From Paramyrothecium sp. XJ0827 (taxonomy: Eukaryota > Ascomycota > Sordariomycetes > Hypocreales > Stachybotryaceae), in NCBI GenBank assembly GCA_020881915.1, contig JAJFPB010000011.1, positions 1,116,001-1,180,000 of the forward strand: a stretch of 64,000 nucleotides of DNA, given 5' to 3'. The position numbers and the translations under genes are program-made. Numbering within the stretch: position 1 is the stretch's first letter; every line of letters starts with the position of its first letter. Under the pieces are notes generated by a model. It had not been told where the DNA came from and ran no database searches. It worked only from the letters and a program-made list of their open reading frames with translations. Of this stretch, positions 23,223-35,498 are shown piece after piece.

Positions 23223-23637
23223 TTTATATATGCAGCCGCACAAAGCAAGTTGCAGTATTTCGTCCCTTTGAGCGCCCATTGATAGTGCTGGACACGGTCT
23301 TGTCCCCAATAGCGCGCCACCGTCTTTAAAGCGGCAAGACATTGGGACTTGATGTCGAGACCGCTCTTAGCAATACCAAAAAATCGATGCCAGTGTGTCG
23401 TGTCGTCCTCATCTCGCCGCGAAGGCCCGTTTGATGGTTTTCCTGGCCCCTCCTTCCTATTTTTGTACTCGGTACATTTGGTGAACATAACATGCTCACA
23501 AGCAGCGGCCAGAAGTTGCACTCTGGTGTCCTTGACAAGTAACTCGTTTCGCACTCGCACGCATGCCTCGTACCTATCCAGGTCAGTTTGGCATAGGCGG
23601 ATTTCCTCTCGAAATCGGGCGACTCTCTGGAGCTACG
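23223..23637 (-). other. Unassigned minus-strand frame downstream of CHAT gene
   Basis: A 136-residue minus-strand frame (23150-23560) reads RVRNELLVKDTRVQLLAAAC and continues upstream without an ATG (REEIRLCQTDLDRYEACV). Helical, charged and plausible as a real exon, but I do not recognise it. It starts just after the CHAT stop and runs into the gene B fragment. Confidence 0.35.
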
Positions 23638-26600
23638 TTAGGCACCAGAGTGAATATATGGCGCCCACAGGCCTGGATCTCGACCAGAGCGGACTCTGAG
23701 TATGGCATCACGTAATGCTTCCGCCACTACCCGGTCTGTGATATCACCGCACCCATGTCTGGCAAAGTATTCGTAGAAGAATTTCGCCACTTGGACGCAG
23801 GTTTCATCGTCGGCCGGCCATAAGGAGCCTATCACATGTCCAAATCCAGCTACCTGGAATGCACTGACAATGTGGAGGGCTTCGTCGGCGAATTGCTCTG
23901 CCTTGACTTCTGCTGTCGAGCACGCGGAAAGGTAGGCAATCTGTGCCTTTCCTAGGGCTTGATTGTCGGAAATTTGTTGAACTGTCAGCCTGTCCACGGA
24001 CGGGCCTGATGGGGTTGTCCTCTGGAGCAGGAGGTGACTGTTGGAAGGGTCTGCGCGATCCGATGATCCGTGACAGGCAAAGTGAACAATATCTGATTCT
24101 CTCATGTTTCCCATCACCTGCTCCACCGACGGTTGTACCAGTGTCTTGACCGTAAAAATATTCCCAAGCGCTTGTTGAACAGCCGAAATTTCCTTGGCTA
24201 CACCAGCAAGCTGCTTTTGGCCTGGTGTCTGCGGCATCGCAACCACTAGAGCTGAGCCCTTCTCGCATTTGTCGCCATTTGATCTCGCTGCGCATGATCT
24301 GGCGTGCACAAGCGACTTGATTGTCGGGGTGTAGGAGGAGATTGTTCGACTTAGTGTGTTGTCCAGAGAACCATCAGAATAATGACCCGCAGCGTGGAAT
24401 GGTAAAGAGCTCGCGATGCCTGTGCCAATCCACCAAATCCGGGGAATCTGCGTAGATTCATCAAGTTCCGAAAGTTCCGCGAGAACTGGCTGCACGCAAC
24501 TCGTCCATAGCCAGGATAAGAACGTGGCGCTGTATTTTGTCGTTGCATCAGTGTCGCTTTCAATGTCTCGGCCATGATTCTCTCGGTATTCATCCATGGA
24601 TCTATACTTTCCGAAGTCCCGAACCAGGAACGAAGCCTTGGGCGAAGTCATCTGCGGTAGCTCAATCGTTTTGACACCAGATGGAGAGACAATAATAGCA
24701 TCACCGCTAATGTCCGTGACATTTACAATAATGATTGGTCCTTCTGTGGTACACCCCCAGTAGTTCGGCTAGTGTTGGCTCTCGGAGAAACCGTTCGTGG
24801 CCATTCTTCTGACGAATTCGACCCAGGCATTCCTCCAATCCACGAGTTGCTTCTGTACGCTCCTGTATTAATCGCCGTCGAATTGGGCTGGAGTCCACAG
24901 CATCGATAGGTCTGGACGCTATAAAGCGTAGTTCCTCGAATTCTTTCGCCAAATCCGGGTGATCCTGCCGCAAGACGGAAACATCACTTCGGTTGTCGAT
25001 TAAGTAACCGAGGATCAGTCCGCGTCCAAACTCCACTTGTTGAAGGGCCTGGTTGACATCGCCCACCCTGAGATATAGAGAACACGCGTCTGCAGCAAGT
25101 CCTGATGTCTGCAGCACTGCATGCTGCTGGTCCTGGCGACTTAAATAGCGACCACACACATAGGGAAGGAGCCTTACTGCTTCCTGAGCCAGTTGACTAG
25201 CCCGCTCCCACATGTGAAGGTCTCGTAAAATTCGAATAGCTCGCCGAGCGGCCTGCACACGCATCAAAGGGATTGCGCTGGAACATTTGGTTGATTCCTC
25301 AAAATTACTCAACGCTGCATCACGGTCATCTGTGTTTCTGGTGCGGTCGAATCGGCTGCCGAGCCGGTTTCCAAGGTTGGTCAACCGACCAGCTCGATCG
25401 GGATGGTCTTGCGGGGTGGCCTCTACCGCCTCGCCTGCAACCTGCACTGCACGATCGAGGTCGTCCATCGAGCCGATGCACTCAAATCGCCTGCCGAGCC
25501 AGATTCCAAGGTTGTTCAACATTCCAACTCGATCGGGATGGTCTTGCGGGGTGGCCTCTACCGCCTCGCCTGCAACATGCACTGCACGATCGAGGTCGTC
25601 CAACAAGCCGATGCGCTCGAATCGCCTGCCGAGCCGATTTGCAAGGTTGGTCAACCAACCAGCTCGATCGGGGTTGTCTTGTGGTGTGGCCTCTACTGCC
25701 TCGCCTGTGATCTCCACCGCATAATTAAGGTCGTCCATCGAGCCGGAGCGCTCGAATCGCCTGCCGAGCCACATTCCAAGGCTGCCCAACGCTCTAACTC
25801 GATCGGGGTTGTCTTGCGGTATGGCCTCTACTGCCTCGCCTACAACTTCTACGGCACGATTAAGGTCATCCATCGAACCGGTGCGCTCGAATTGCCTGCC
25901 GAGCCAGTTTCCAAGGTTGCTTAACAAACCAGCTCGAATGGGACGGTCTTGCGAGGTGGCTTCCACTGCCTCGCCTGCGATCTCCACGGCACGATTAAGG
26001 TCATCCATCGAGCCGATGCGCTCAAATCGCCTGCCGACCCAGATTCCATGGTTGGCCAACCTTGCAGCGCGATCGGGGTGGTCTTGCGGGGTGGCCTCTA
26101 CTGCCTCGCCTGCAACCTCCACGGCACGATTGAGATCGTCCATAGAACCAGTGCGATCGAATCGGCTGCCGAGGCAATTTCCAAGGCTGCTCAACATTCC
26201 AGCCCGATCGAGGTGAGCTTGCAAGGTGGCGGTCTCTACTGCCTCGCCTGCAACCTGCACTGCACGGTTGAGGTCGTCCAACAAGCCGATGCGCTCGAAT
26301 CGGCTGCTGAGCCGATTTGCAAGGTTGGTCAACCGACCAGCCCGATCGGGATTATCTTGCGGTGTGGCCTCTACTGCCTTGTCTATAACCTCCACGGCAC
26401 GATTGAGGTCATCCATCGAGCCGGTGCGATCGAATCGCCTGCCGAGCCAGATTCCAAGGTTATATAACCAAGCAGCTCGATTGGGATGGTCTTGCGGTGC
26501 GGCCTCTACTGCCTGGCCAGCGAGCCAGATTCCGAAGTTGTTCAACCAACCGGTGCGCTCGAATTGTCTGCCGAGCCAGTTTCCAAGGTTACTCAACCAA

Positions 26601-26722
26601 CCAGCCCGATCGGGATTGTCTTGCGGGGTGGCATCTACTGCCTCGCCTGCAACCTCCACGGCATGATTGAGGTCATCCATCGAGCCGATACGCTCGAATC
26701 CGCCTGCCCAGGCGATTTCCAA
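23638..26722 (-). CDS. TPR-CHAT protein (caspase-like CHAT protease), frameshifted
   Basis: Minus-strand gene in two abutting frames. 24707-26722 encodes about ten near-identical 45-residue TPR-like units (FERIGSMDDLNRAVEVAGEA, VEATPQDHPDRAG) and a helical linker. Removing one G from a G5 run near 24765 joins it to CTTEGPIIIVNVTDIS and then the 23638-24651 frame. That frame is a CHAT domain with the catalytic His in VHFACHGSSDR and Cys in AYLSACSTAE, ending APYIHSGA. A second one-base insertion (AGGCGGATTCG) near 26700 cuts off an upstream repeat (DHPDRVEILNNLGNRLG), so the original start lies beyond 26722, perhaps near 26850. CHAT proteases are caspase relatives that in bacteria and fungi can act in regulated cell death; TPR units would sense or bind a partner. 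The two indels may mean a pseudogene or assembly errors in homopolymers. Confidence 0.82.
25270..26722 (-). repeat. Array of ~135-bp TPR-coding repeats
   Basis: Ten to eleven tandem units of about 135 bp (45 codons), similar at DNA level as well as protein level. One unit (near 26500-26560) is a hybrid lacking its first helix (WLNNFGIWLAGQAVEAAPQD), as expected from unequal recombination. The long open plus-strand frames here are shadows of this array. Confidence 0.85.
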
Positions 26723-26849
26723 GGTTGTTCAATATTTCAACTCGATCGGGATGGTCTATCCTTTGCGTGTAGGTTATTGCCCCGTTAGCTTCTACTGCGC
26801 CGATATCGGTTGTTGCCCGGATGGGAGCTCTCTTGAGGAATGCGGCGTC

Positions 26850-28550
26850 ATGACAACCTTAAGTGTCATTCCACCTCCAGCTACCGAAGAGCCCAGTGCG
26901 TTGTCGAGTTCTCCCAGCCACCTACTATGACTACTCCTTTGGCCTCTCCTACCACCACGGGGTCGGTGAAGAATACACAATTCGGTACTTTAGCTGCTAT
27001 CGGAGCTCTCTGTGCGTTAGCCCTGTAATCAGACCATCAACATTCGAACGAGCCTTGGCCACCTTAAGATTAAGAATTTCGACTCACTAGGATGAGCACC
27101 TTCTTTTTATGGTAGAGTACTTGATGGTGGACTGTTCGGGGCCACTGTTAGCAGGCTTCTATGGCTAATCCCTCTTTCCAAACTTGGTTAATTATCAGGA
27201 ACTATGTTTAATCTGTGTACTTCGTGACTTTAACTCCTTCAACTCTAGAATCTATTCCAGACTCCATTCTACCACGATCTGCAGAATACACATTCTTCAT
27301 GATGTAGTCTGATGGTACCGCTGGAATGGGACGAAGAGATCTAGACCAGCTCGGCCAGCTAGTTGAGATAAAGCATAAGGAGCTGTTTGGTTGTGAGCTC
27401 AGTGGGGGCAATATACTTTTCTAGTACTGTGGTCTGACAGTATCACCGAGTGAGATAGAGTTCTAGACCAGCTCAGCCAGCTAGTTTATGTAATGTAAAT
27501 CATGATGAATGCCACGCACAACTATGTGGCGGTAAGCACGCTACTTGATGTATGGCTACACTCAAATCCCCAACCAAGCTTCCACTACTGCACTTTGCGA
27601 ACACGAACCAAAATGTTAAGATGTTTAGTTGAGCGTCACCTACATATCGCGACCGGCTGTTCGGCTGAACCGCTACGGGAGACATTAAAAATATAGCAAT
27701 GCCAATGACCAGGGTTAGGTTTCTAACCATACGCCATTACGCCATGCGGACCTATATGGTTTATGATGTGATCTATTCTTGTATGGTGAGCTAAACCATA
27801 AATTGCCAGTACGGCAAATGACGCCAAGAGCCCATATCTTCCTCTAGAGCGCTAGAGCTTCTCTCCTTTCCTATGTACTCATACTGTTCAACTCGTCTAC
27901 TTGTAGCCCTAAGGGGGGGAAGGCTTCGGAGCCGGACTGGCCAAGACCACCATTCTGGATTCCCAAGACTGCCATGCACTGAGAGCTCAGTGGATATATC
28001 TGACTTCAACGGTCGCTATAGGAAATGCTGCTATTATATATCCTGAAAAGTGAAATGTCTCCAAGATGCTGGTTCTGACACCTAGAAAGAGATAATAACT
28101 TAGAAAGGTCAAGTAGAATTCCTCTTGTTGCAGGCTCATCTTTCTAGTTCTGTGTAAGATGTACGCCAGTTAGATTAAGGCTATTTACAGCCATGTAGGT
28201 AGGAAATCTGAAGGGGCTAAGTTATTGTAATGGCGCTTGCATTGGAGAGAAATGGGCGCAAGCAAGCAGTTCGACGCAGGTTTAACTTTAGGCTACGAAA
28301 TTATCTTTGCCGCTTTGAATTTTTTTCCCCCATGCGGTATTGCCATGCTCGCAGCCTCAGCGGCCCGGTTGAGATGTTCCATCGGCTCTGCGCGCTCAAA
28401 CAGCATACCATGAGGATTTGCTTTTTTTTTCCAGCTGCAACCGGGTATAAAGATCTCATGTAGGCCATGGGCGGTTTCTGCCTTCTCGCCATCCGCGACA
28501 ACGTCCAAGCGTTGAAGCTATTTTTGGCGGGTGCTATGTGAATATTGAAG
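26850..28550. other. Spacer between CHAT and caspase-like genes
   Basis: About 1.7 kb without a convincing gene. A diverged direct repeat containing CTAGACCAGCTC and CCAGCTAGTT occurs at about 27340-27367 and 27462-27487. A minus-strand frame at 28293-28508 contains ERAEPMEHLNRAAEAASMAI, which resembles one of the TPR units and may be a lone relic. The spacer presumably holds the caspase-like gene's promoter. Confidence 0.4.
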
Positions 28551-31277
28551 ATGCCGCTGACGAAGCGCGCGTTGTTGATCGCCAGCCCGTTCCAGGGTCT
28601 CCGCGGCCCTCTTAACGATGTCGAGATCATGGCAGATGTTCTCCGGGAGCAGGGTTTCCACATCTTCTATTGCCGCGGTGAGAATGCCACCCGTGCAGGC
28701 ATCCTGGAAGCCTGGCATCGCATCATAGATATCTCCTCCCCCGACGATGCCGTGGTCATCTACTACTCCGGCCACGGCGGGATCGTCGAGGACTCGGTGA
28801 AGACACCGAAGAACAACGCCGAAGAGGCCGCAACACAACAACGTCCATGGAGGTACCAGTTCCTAGTCCCCATGGACTTCCGCGCCGACCCACACTCGGA
28901 ACGAGACGGCAACGATGCCAATACAGATACGGACGAGGACGCGGACGCGGACTACTCCTTCACGGGCATCCTGGATGTGGAACTAGCACACCTGCTACGT
29001 GCCACCACCGACCGCACAGCCAACGTCACAACCATCCTCGACTGCTGCCACTCGGGTCGCATGGCCCGGGACCCGTCCCACAGAGACGCCGTCCCACGTA
29101 ACCTACCCGAGGTGCAGTACGCCGCCATATCACGGCACATCGACCGTCTACGCGCTGCAGGGCATCTCCCAAGGCACGCACACCTAGACGTCGAAGGCAA
29201 CGAGCACGCCGTGCGCATTGCTGCCGCCGCCAGCATGGAGACGGCATGGGAGTACTATAGTCTAAGCGGCCAGTGGGCCGGCATAATGACCCAGGCGCTG
29301 AGCCAGGCGCTGCGAGAGGCGTGGGGGAATGGCAATGACGGCAGTGAACCCGTTTCGTGGCGGACAACGCTGTTGCGGGTGCGCGAGGTGGTCAACAGCG
29401 AGTTCCCCCAGCAGAACCCGCATGTGGAAGGGCCCGACACGCGCCTCCTCTTTTCTCTCGAAGCGACTGTGACAGGTGCGCTCGTGCTACAGCTTGTCGA
29501 AGGGGTGGGCATCATCCAGGCGGGTAGGGTATCAGGCGTTCGGGAGGGCAACGTATACGCCCTCATGCCATTTGGGGCCGAACGGCCGAGCGACAAGACG
29601 CGGATCGGCGTGGCGACCGTGACGCATGTCGTCGGCCTTAAGGCCAAGGCGGAGCTGTCGCTACTTGCTGGAAAGGGCCGCATTCCACGGGAAGGCGTCC
29701 TGGCGTTTCTGGTACAGGAAGCCCTATACGAGTGGCCGGCTGCCTGTCCGGAAGGGCTTAGTGTGCTCCGGAATGCCATTGACGATTCCAAGTATCTTCG
29801 TTGCAGAGACGCCAAACAAGACACCGGCTCTTTAGTAGAGTTCCGGCAAGATGGCCATAACCTAATCCTAGCCACTAGCCAGGGAGTGAAGCTTGCATCC
29901 CGACAAGTCTCCGACAGGGATCCTAGCTCGTGGACGAATGCAGCCAACGATCTCGTCAAACAGGCCGAGCAGGTCGCCAGGGCACAGCACTTACAGGCCC
30001 TCACCTGCGACAGCCAGGATGAGAAACTCGAACACAGCTTGGCTGTAACGTTCGGCACGGTCAAGCACGGCAAATGCGATAGGATTGTCGAGCAGGACGG
30101 CAGCGGCTCCGTAGCCGAGGACGACCGCATCTATATTGAGTTCACGAACAACGGCGTCGGGACGGTGTACGCGTCCGTCTTCAATATTAACATCGCCGGC
30201 AAGATCTCACTCATATCCAAGAGCAGCGCCAAAGGCATCGACCTAGCCCCTGGCCGGTCCTACGTTCTCGGGGCCGACCAGTTCGGCCTGGGCCTGCAGG
30301 GCCTCTCTGTCAGCTGGCCCCAGGGTATCCCCAGGACGCAGGCCGTCAACGAGCATCTTGTTGTAATCCTAACAGACTCTCCTGTCGATCTTAGGTACCT
30401 CGCCGACACCGCCACCGCTAAATCCCGAGGTCACGCTGGTCCCTCCTCCCTCGAGGGGCGGGTTTCCCGTCTCGCTACCGGGGCGAAACGCGACGTGGCC
30501 AGCGACAGCTGTAACGTGCGCATTAGCTACGACACGATGCACATCCCCTTCACTGTCAATCCTCTCGCTACCGAGGGCATCTCGGCCGCCCCGACGTCCC
30601 TTCCAGACCTGGACGAAGGGCCCGAGCTGCGGGCCGAGGAGCTCCCGCTGCCGGAAGAGGCAGTCCAGGGGCAGGCCCCCCCTCCGCAATCTCCGTATCT
30701 TCAGCAAGCGGCGCGGGTCAGTGGCAACGCAGCATCTGTTTACCCAAAGAATTTTGGTTAACAGAGACCACTATGTGCAGGGAGTCATTGGCGCCGTCAT
30801 CCGCGCCACCAAGAGCATCCCCCCGTACGTGTGGGTCGTCAACCAGCATGACGAAGACATCCTGGTTGTTGTGTCCAAGTACCGTCCCAATCGGATGCTC
30901 TCCAGCGGCGGTATTACCGCCTCGACGACGGGGGCTGGCATCGAATTCAGCTCCACCGTAAGTGGCCTAATTCCGGTGTCCTTGCTTCTCTCCTGCGTCG
31001 TCCGCAGCTCACTAACAAAAGAGTTGCCCTACCCCAGTCGTTCGTCAGCCCTGCGTGCAAGAAACCCCTGGCCGATCGGGAGGGCAAGGATGATTCCATC
31101 GGCGCCTTCCTGCTGTGGACGCGGAAGGAAGGCTTTGGTATCATCACTATTTTCAAGGGTCCCCAGAAGGAGCTGTGTATCGAGAATGACCAGATTCCGC
31201 TTGGCGCCACGGCCTTTTTTTCAAACAAACCGAACCTGAGGATCGTGGATTACGAGGGAAAGGAAGTGTCGCCATAG
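28551..31277 (+). CDS. Caspase-like (peptidase C14) protein with unassigned C-terminal domain
   Basis: Three exons, 28551-30716, 30781-30957, 31038-31277, keep phase at both introns (GTCAGT...GCAG and GTAAGT...CCAG) and give 860 aa. The N-terminal 260 residues are a caspase/metacaspase fold: KRALLIASPFQGLRGPLNDV, VVIYYSGHGG (His75) and TTILDCCHSGRM (Cys166). A long middle part is rich in beta strands (GVGIIQAGRVSGVREGNVYA). The C-terminus (about 720-860) contains YVWVVNQHDEDILVVVSKYR, TTGAGIEF, FLLWTRKEGFGIITIF and ATAFFSNKPNLRI. I cannot name it; it looks like a compact beta domain. The ATG at 28551 is the first in frame at the conserved start. It lies divergent from the TPR-CHAT gene, suggesting a cell-death-related neighbourhood; that link is inference. 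Confidence 0.85.
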
Positions 31278-31955
31278 AGGCGCTCGGGTGACGTGTTGCT
31301 GTCGCCCATGACTGTTTCCCAGTGCATACGAGTCTCACTGGATTGGATTGGAGTCAGATCTGAGGGTCGTGTTAATCTTGTCCTGAAGTGAATACGGTGG
31401 GCGATAGGGGGCACTGTTGCAAAACCCCATTTGGGTTTAGGGGCTCGACTCCTTAGTCATCCGAGTACCTTTTGGCTGGCCTGGGAAATGTACTGCGGAC
31501 TAGCAGCGGACTCGCGCGGTAGCCTTTAGCCAGTCGAAATTCCCAGTCACTATACTTTTTGGCGTCGCCATCACATAGATGCTCACAACACCATGTCCGG
31601 GACATGGTTCTGACTATTTGAGTCGATCTTTCTAAACAACCTCACTACTCAATCCTTACTTTCTATTCGCCATTGAAACTCCCCTATTTTAGAAATGGCG
31701 AAAACTTAGCTGCTCATTCCTCTTCCATTCGCATGAGCAGCAGCTTGGTGAGCCCATTCGGGGTCACCGCAGTAATCCCGCTACTGGTCAGCAGCGGACT
31801 AGCGCAGCAACCTCCTGCTTAAATGAGCCTAGCGACTTCATCCACCATAGGGAAGGGCGATATTGTTGTTCTTGTTATATTAAACACTCAATGGATACAG
31901 GACTTCCCCTTTTTCTCCCTTCCCGACTTTCACCTCCTCTCTTCTAGGTACCGAA

Positions 31956-33436
31956 ATGGGCCCTCCTAAGATCCCCAGAGCATGCCTACTGCATCCAAGC
32001 CGGAAAAAGCACTACGAACTCTTCACCACCGCGTATGTTGGCGCGAACTATTGCGGCCGTTGCGGCTTGGCCAACCCCTTTCGGCCCCAGCATCAAGCCA
32101 GGTCCAAAACTCCGGCACTTCCGGGTCCGTACGATGAGGTGGTGGAAGTTGAGGACTCTCCTCCACGGGCAGTCAGTCCGGCAAGCCAGCTACTGCGTGA
32201 CAGGCAGAAGCCGGTATCCTCTGTTGGCATTGGACGTACGGCTCAACTACTCCCTAACGAAGAGTCTACTCCCGGCGCAGTGAATACACGGGCACGCATA
32301 CCCCTCCTGCGTTGTCAAGCAATCCCCAGTTCATGACCGTCGCATCGGCGGCCAGCCGGGCCATTCAGAATTCAAAGGCTAATACCAGGAAGCCAACAAG
32401 ACATCGAACGGGATACCAGTGGGTACATATTAGCCTCCTGCTTGTGAGCCTGGAGACCAGATATTTCAACGGGCTGGCAGTGGAGGTTCCTGAGACAGTG
32501 CTGCCTCTGAAAGATACTGTGATTAAGTTTTCCTCGGCGGATTTACTGACTTGGCCCTCATTCACTGAGATTTTGTTCGACCATCTCCGTCCGCTTCCGC
32601 CTACAATCGATCTTACAAATAGAGATTTTTGGAGTCTTTCATACGCTTCGAGTTTCTCCGGCAAGAAGATAGTCACTGTTCCCAACACCGATAAGTACAT
32701 GACACCGTCGAGTATGCTCGCCTCGGGGCACTTCGGAAACAACCAAGCAGGACAGTTGAAGGTTCTGGTCGTCCTTACATCCACAGATGTAGTTGACAAG
32801 CAGGAGCCAGTCACACCGCTCCGGCCGGATGAATACTCAACGCCAGTCAAGGAAGAAAAGAAACGGAAGGTCAAGAAAGAAGATACAAGCCCTGCGCCCC
32901 ATGGAAAGAAGCGTATCAAACAGGAGGAACATGTCAAGAAAGAGACTAGCACTGGGAACACAGACCAGATCAAGCCGGAGGCACCGGTACACGTCACGAT
33001 GAAGTCGGAAGAGCCTGTCCCGACCGCCTCTTGCCAGGACCCGACAGACGACGAGCTTGAAAGTATCGCCGACGAGATCGTTGTACATCAAGATGTGGTA
33101 GATCTCTGTGAAGTAGAGGATCCGCTTCATGATCTAATTTTGACAGCATCCCTGCTGATAACGGGAGTGGAAACAGGGCAGATGACGGAGACGAAGAATA
33201 TGGTGAGCAAGTTATGGTCCCGGAGTTCGTAAGAGACCAGATAATCTCCTTCCCGAGTCAAGCGCTGACACTAACAGGCAACCCTGGGGCCCCTTCCTCA
33301 AAGCTTTGGGGGTAACCAGGCTCGACTGTCCGACACCGATATTTCTGAGGCGCTTCCGCCAGCACACTCCACACGGTTTAAAGGAACAAAGATTCCCGCA
33401 ACATTTGTTGTCCGACATAAGAATAGGAAGGATTGA
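31956..33436 (+). CDS. Transposon accessory protein 1 (unknown)
   Basis: Three exons, 31956-32279, 32330-33202 and 33278-33436, with introns GTGAAT...CCAG and GTGAGC...ACAG, both phase 0, give 451 aa. The N-terminus has a CxxC knuckle (NYCGRCGLANPF). The middle has a folded segment (LTWPSFTEILFDHLRPLPPT, FWSLSYASSFSGKKIVTVPN). Then comes a Lys/Glu-rich basic stretch (KKRKVKKE, nuclear-signal-like), an acidic segment, and a C-terminal exon (LSDTDISEALPPAHSTRFKG). I do not recognise the family. Position inside the transposon ends and the CxxC plus basic region suggest a DNA- or transposase-binding helper; that is inference. Confidence 0.68.
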
Positions 33437-33652
33437 CTACTCGGGCTCCTCATTCGAACTCTCGCTTTCCTCCCCGTCATCACTTATCCCTTCCACGTCG
33501 CTCCCTTCCTCGTCCTCATATCCTAGTTCAACAAGAGGTTGCTCTGCTGGTTCCCCATCTCCAAGTTCATTGTGGGAGGCTCGATTTGTTCGCTCATGTA
33601 GCGCTTGCTATTTGTGTTTAGCTAGGTTAAAATTGCAAAGAAATGACGACGC

Positions 33653-35163
33653 TTACATATTCAGCGACGCCCCGGTAGGCGCTCTGCGATACGCCAACAC
33701 AGGCTGCTGGCCACTTTCAATGTGTTGAATGATCCTATCTCGAAGTTCAAGGTAGAAGCGCTTAAAAGGCCGCAACGTGTCCGGCTCTTGTCGAGTCCCA
33801 AGGCTACGTTGCCATAGCCCATTTCACTGAGAGCTCGGTGACACCAATCCTTTGTCTCCGGCTCCAAACACGTAGTAATATCAATATCGGCTAATGGCCG
33901 CTTCATCTGCCCCAGAACTGCGCGGTCAATGGGGATACCCCAGTTGCATGCCTTATCTGGATCGGGGTAGTGGTAATTCATCCAGGGCTGACCGTGGACT
34001 ACATGGGGACGGTTCTTCTGAAGGCGAATTCGATGGAGGTTCCACGCCTCCACAAAGTCGAAGAGCTCTTGGCGTAATATATCTTCGAAGACGGCGTAGA
34101 TCGCAATCTGATCCTCCAACATGTCGCCGTCGAAGTCCCCGTCCCGGGCGAGTTCCCCAAAGTAGTCTACCCACTGCCGGGAGGAGACGTGAAGCATGCT
34201 CTCCCACCATTTCTCAATCTTGACATTCTTTGTGCTCGGTGCCGCCTTGTAGGAATCCTTTAGGCGCTTCCCTTGCTGGAAGACCTGCCCATTCCACTCC
34301 ACACGCCCATCTGCCGCCAAGGCAAAGTTCCAATGGGCTGCTGCGATTAGTGGTGTTTCGCTGCCTCTATCTGCCTGCAAATACCATGGCCGGAAGCCAT
34401 AGGCATCACACGCTGTCAAGTACTGCTTCAGGACGCTCAAAGCAGTTGTAGCAGAGTGGCCGATATAGAACCAGATGATGTTGCGTGAGTAAGCGTCGAT
34501 TGCAGCGTATATCTCGAATCCGTACGCCTTGAGCTTGTCATGACCGTCAATGCACCACTGGTAGTTTGGTCCCGGTACAAGGAACTGTCCCTTCTTCCGC
34601 CGAAACATCCTTTTCCGGATATCGACCTCATTCGGGAACATGATTTTGTACATCGCAAAGAGAGGGTCTCTTGGTACCCAGAGCTGCTTTTGCTGGCGAA
34701 GGTAAGGCTGGAGAAGGCTTTTGCCATATCCGGAAATGGCGTTGGATCGTCGTGTCATTTCGATGATAACTTTCTCTGTCTTTTCCAGCAATGCGAGACG
34801 TTCTTCATCGCTATTGATCCTGCGTACCCAGCGGCGGTCTGGGTGAAGCCTGATGCGCTTCAGGCCTCGTTTGGTGATCGGCCAGCCCTGTCTCTGTAGA
34901 ACACTCAACGTCTGCTTCTCGCTAAGCCCAACGCGGAATATCAGATCGCGGGTGGCCTCTATCAGCTCAGGACTCTCTTTGGTGCGAGCTTGCTGGCGCG
35001 GCAGATCCCAGTTCGCGATTCGGCGGGAGAGAGTGCTGAGATTGACGGCGACATCATGATGCTTGCGAAGCTTATATTGAATCCTGCGTCGCGAGACACC
35101 ACTGAGGTAGAGATGAGTGATATAGTCTCGGTGTTGATCGATTGAGTGGAGAGGACGTGCCAT
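33653..35163 (-). CDS. Integrase-like DDE transposase
   Basis: 500-residue minus-strand frame (35163 to 33661), single exon. The N-terminus is a helix-turn-helix (SGVSRRRIQYKLRKHHDVAV, TLSRRIANWDL) like those that bind transposon ends. The rve-type catalytic core has NYQWCIDGHDKL (Asp206), WYLQADRGSET (Asp265) and KNVKIEKWWESM (Glu317), so all three acidic residues are present. Then comes AWNLHRIRLQKNRPHVVHGQ and PWMNYHYPDP. Near 33795 the frame appears to lose one G: the last ~35 residues are atypical, while the next frame reads FKRFYLELRDRIIQHIES and ends at 33653, which looks like the original C-terminus. The catalytic core is intact. Related proteins occur scattered in fungi and some animals; I do not assign a family name. 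Confidence 0.83.
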
Positions 35164-35498
35164 CTCTTATTTATTTATTTTGTTTTGTTTTAAAGCAGGT
35201 GAAGTTGCAAAATGGGGTGGGCGAATCTCTTGGTCCTGATAGCATGAAAAGGGGCGATGCAGTCTGGGATACCGCACTGGTCCGCAGCGGTATTGCAACT
35301 GGCCCGCGGCGGTGATTAGCCAGGAGGAGCTTAGTGTCGGGTTGCTCATTGGTTGGGGCGCGACCAAACCAGGGGTAGGACCGATATTTACAGAACCTAG
35401 ATCCCTTCTAACCACGGTTTCACCTTCCTTTTTATACCATCGCGCCCGTGGAAAAGCTCACGGTCAACAACGGCGTCACGCCCACGGTCGATCCCGAA

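Noticed and set aside
25273..26788. Several long plus-strand open frames across the TPR region
   Set aside because: They are opposite-strand shadows of the 135-bp repeat array; their repeated text (for example GLYCLACNLHGT) only mirrors the minus-strand TPR units.
29255..30130. 291-residue minus-strand frame
   Set aside because: Entirely antisense to the caspase-like gene; composition is that of a GC-rich shadow.
32365..32997. 210-residue minus-strand frame
   Set aside because: Antisense to accessory gene 1 of the 5.2-kb transposon, whose plus-strand exons splice cleanly.
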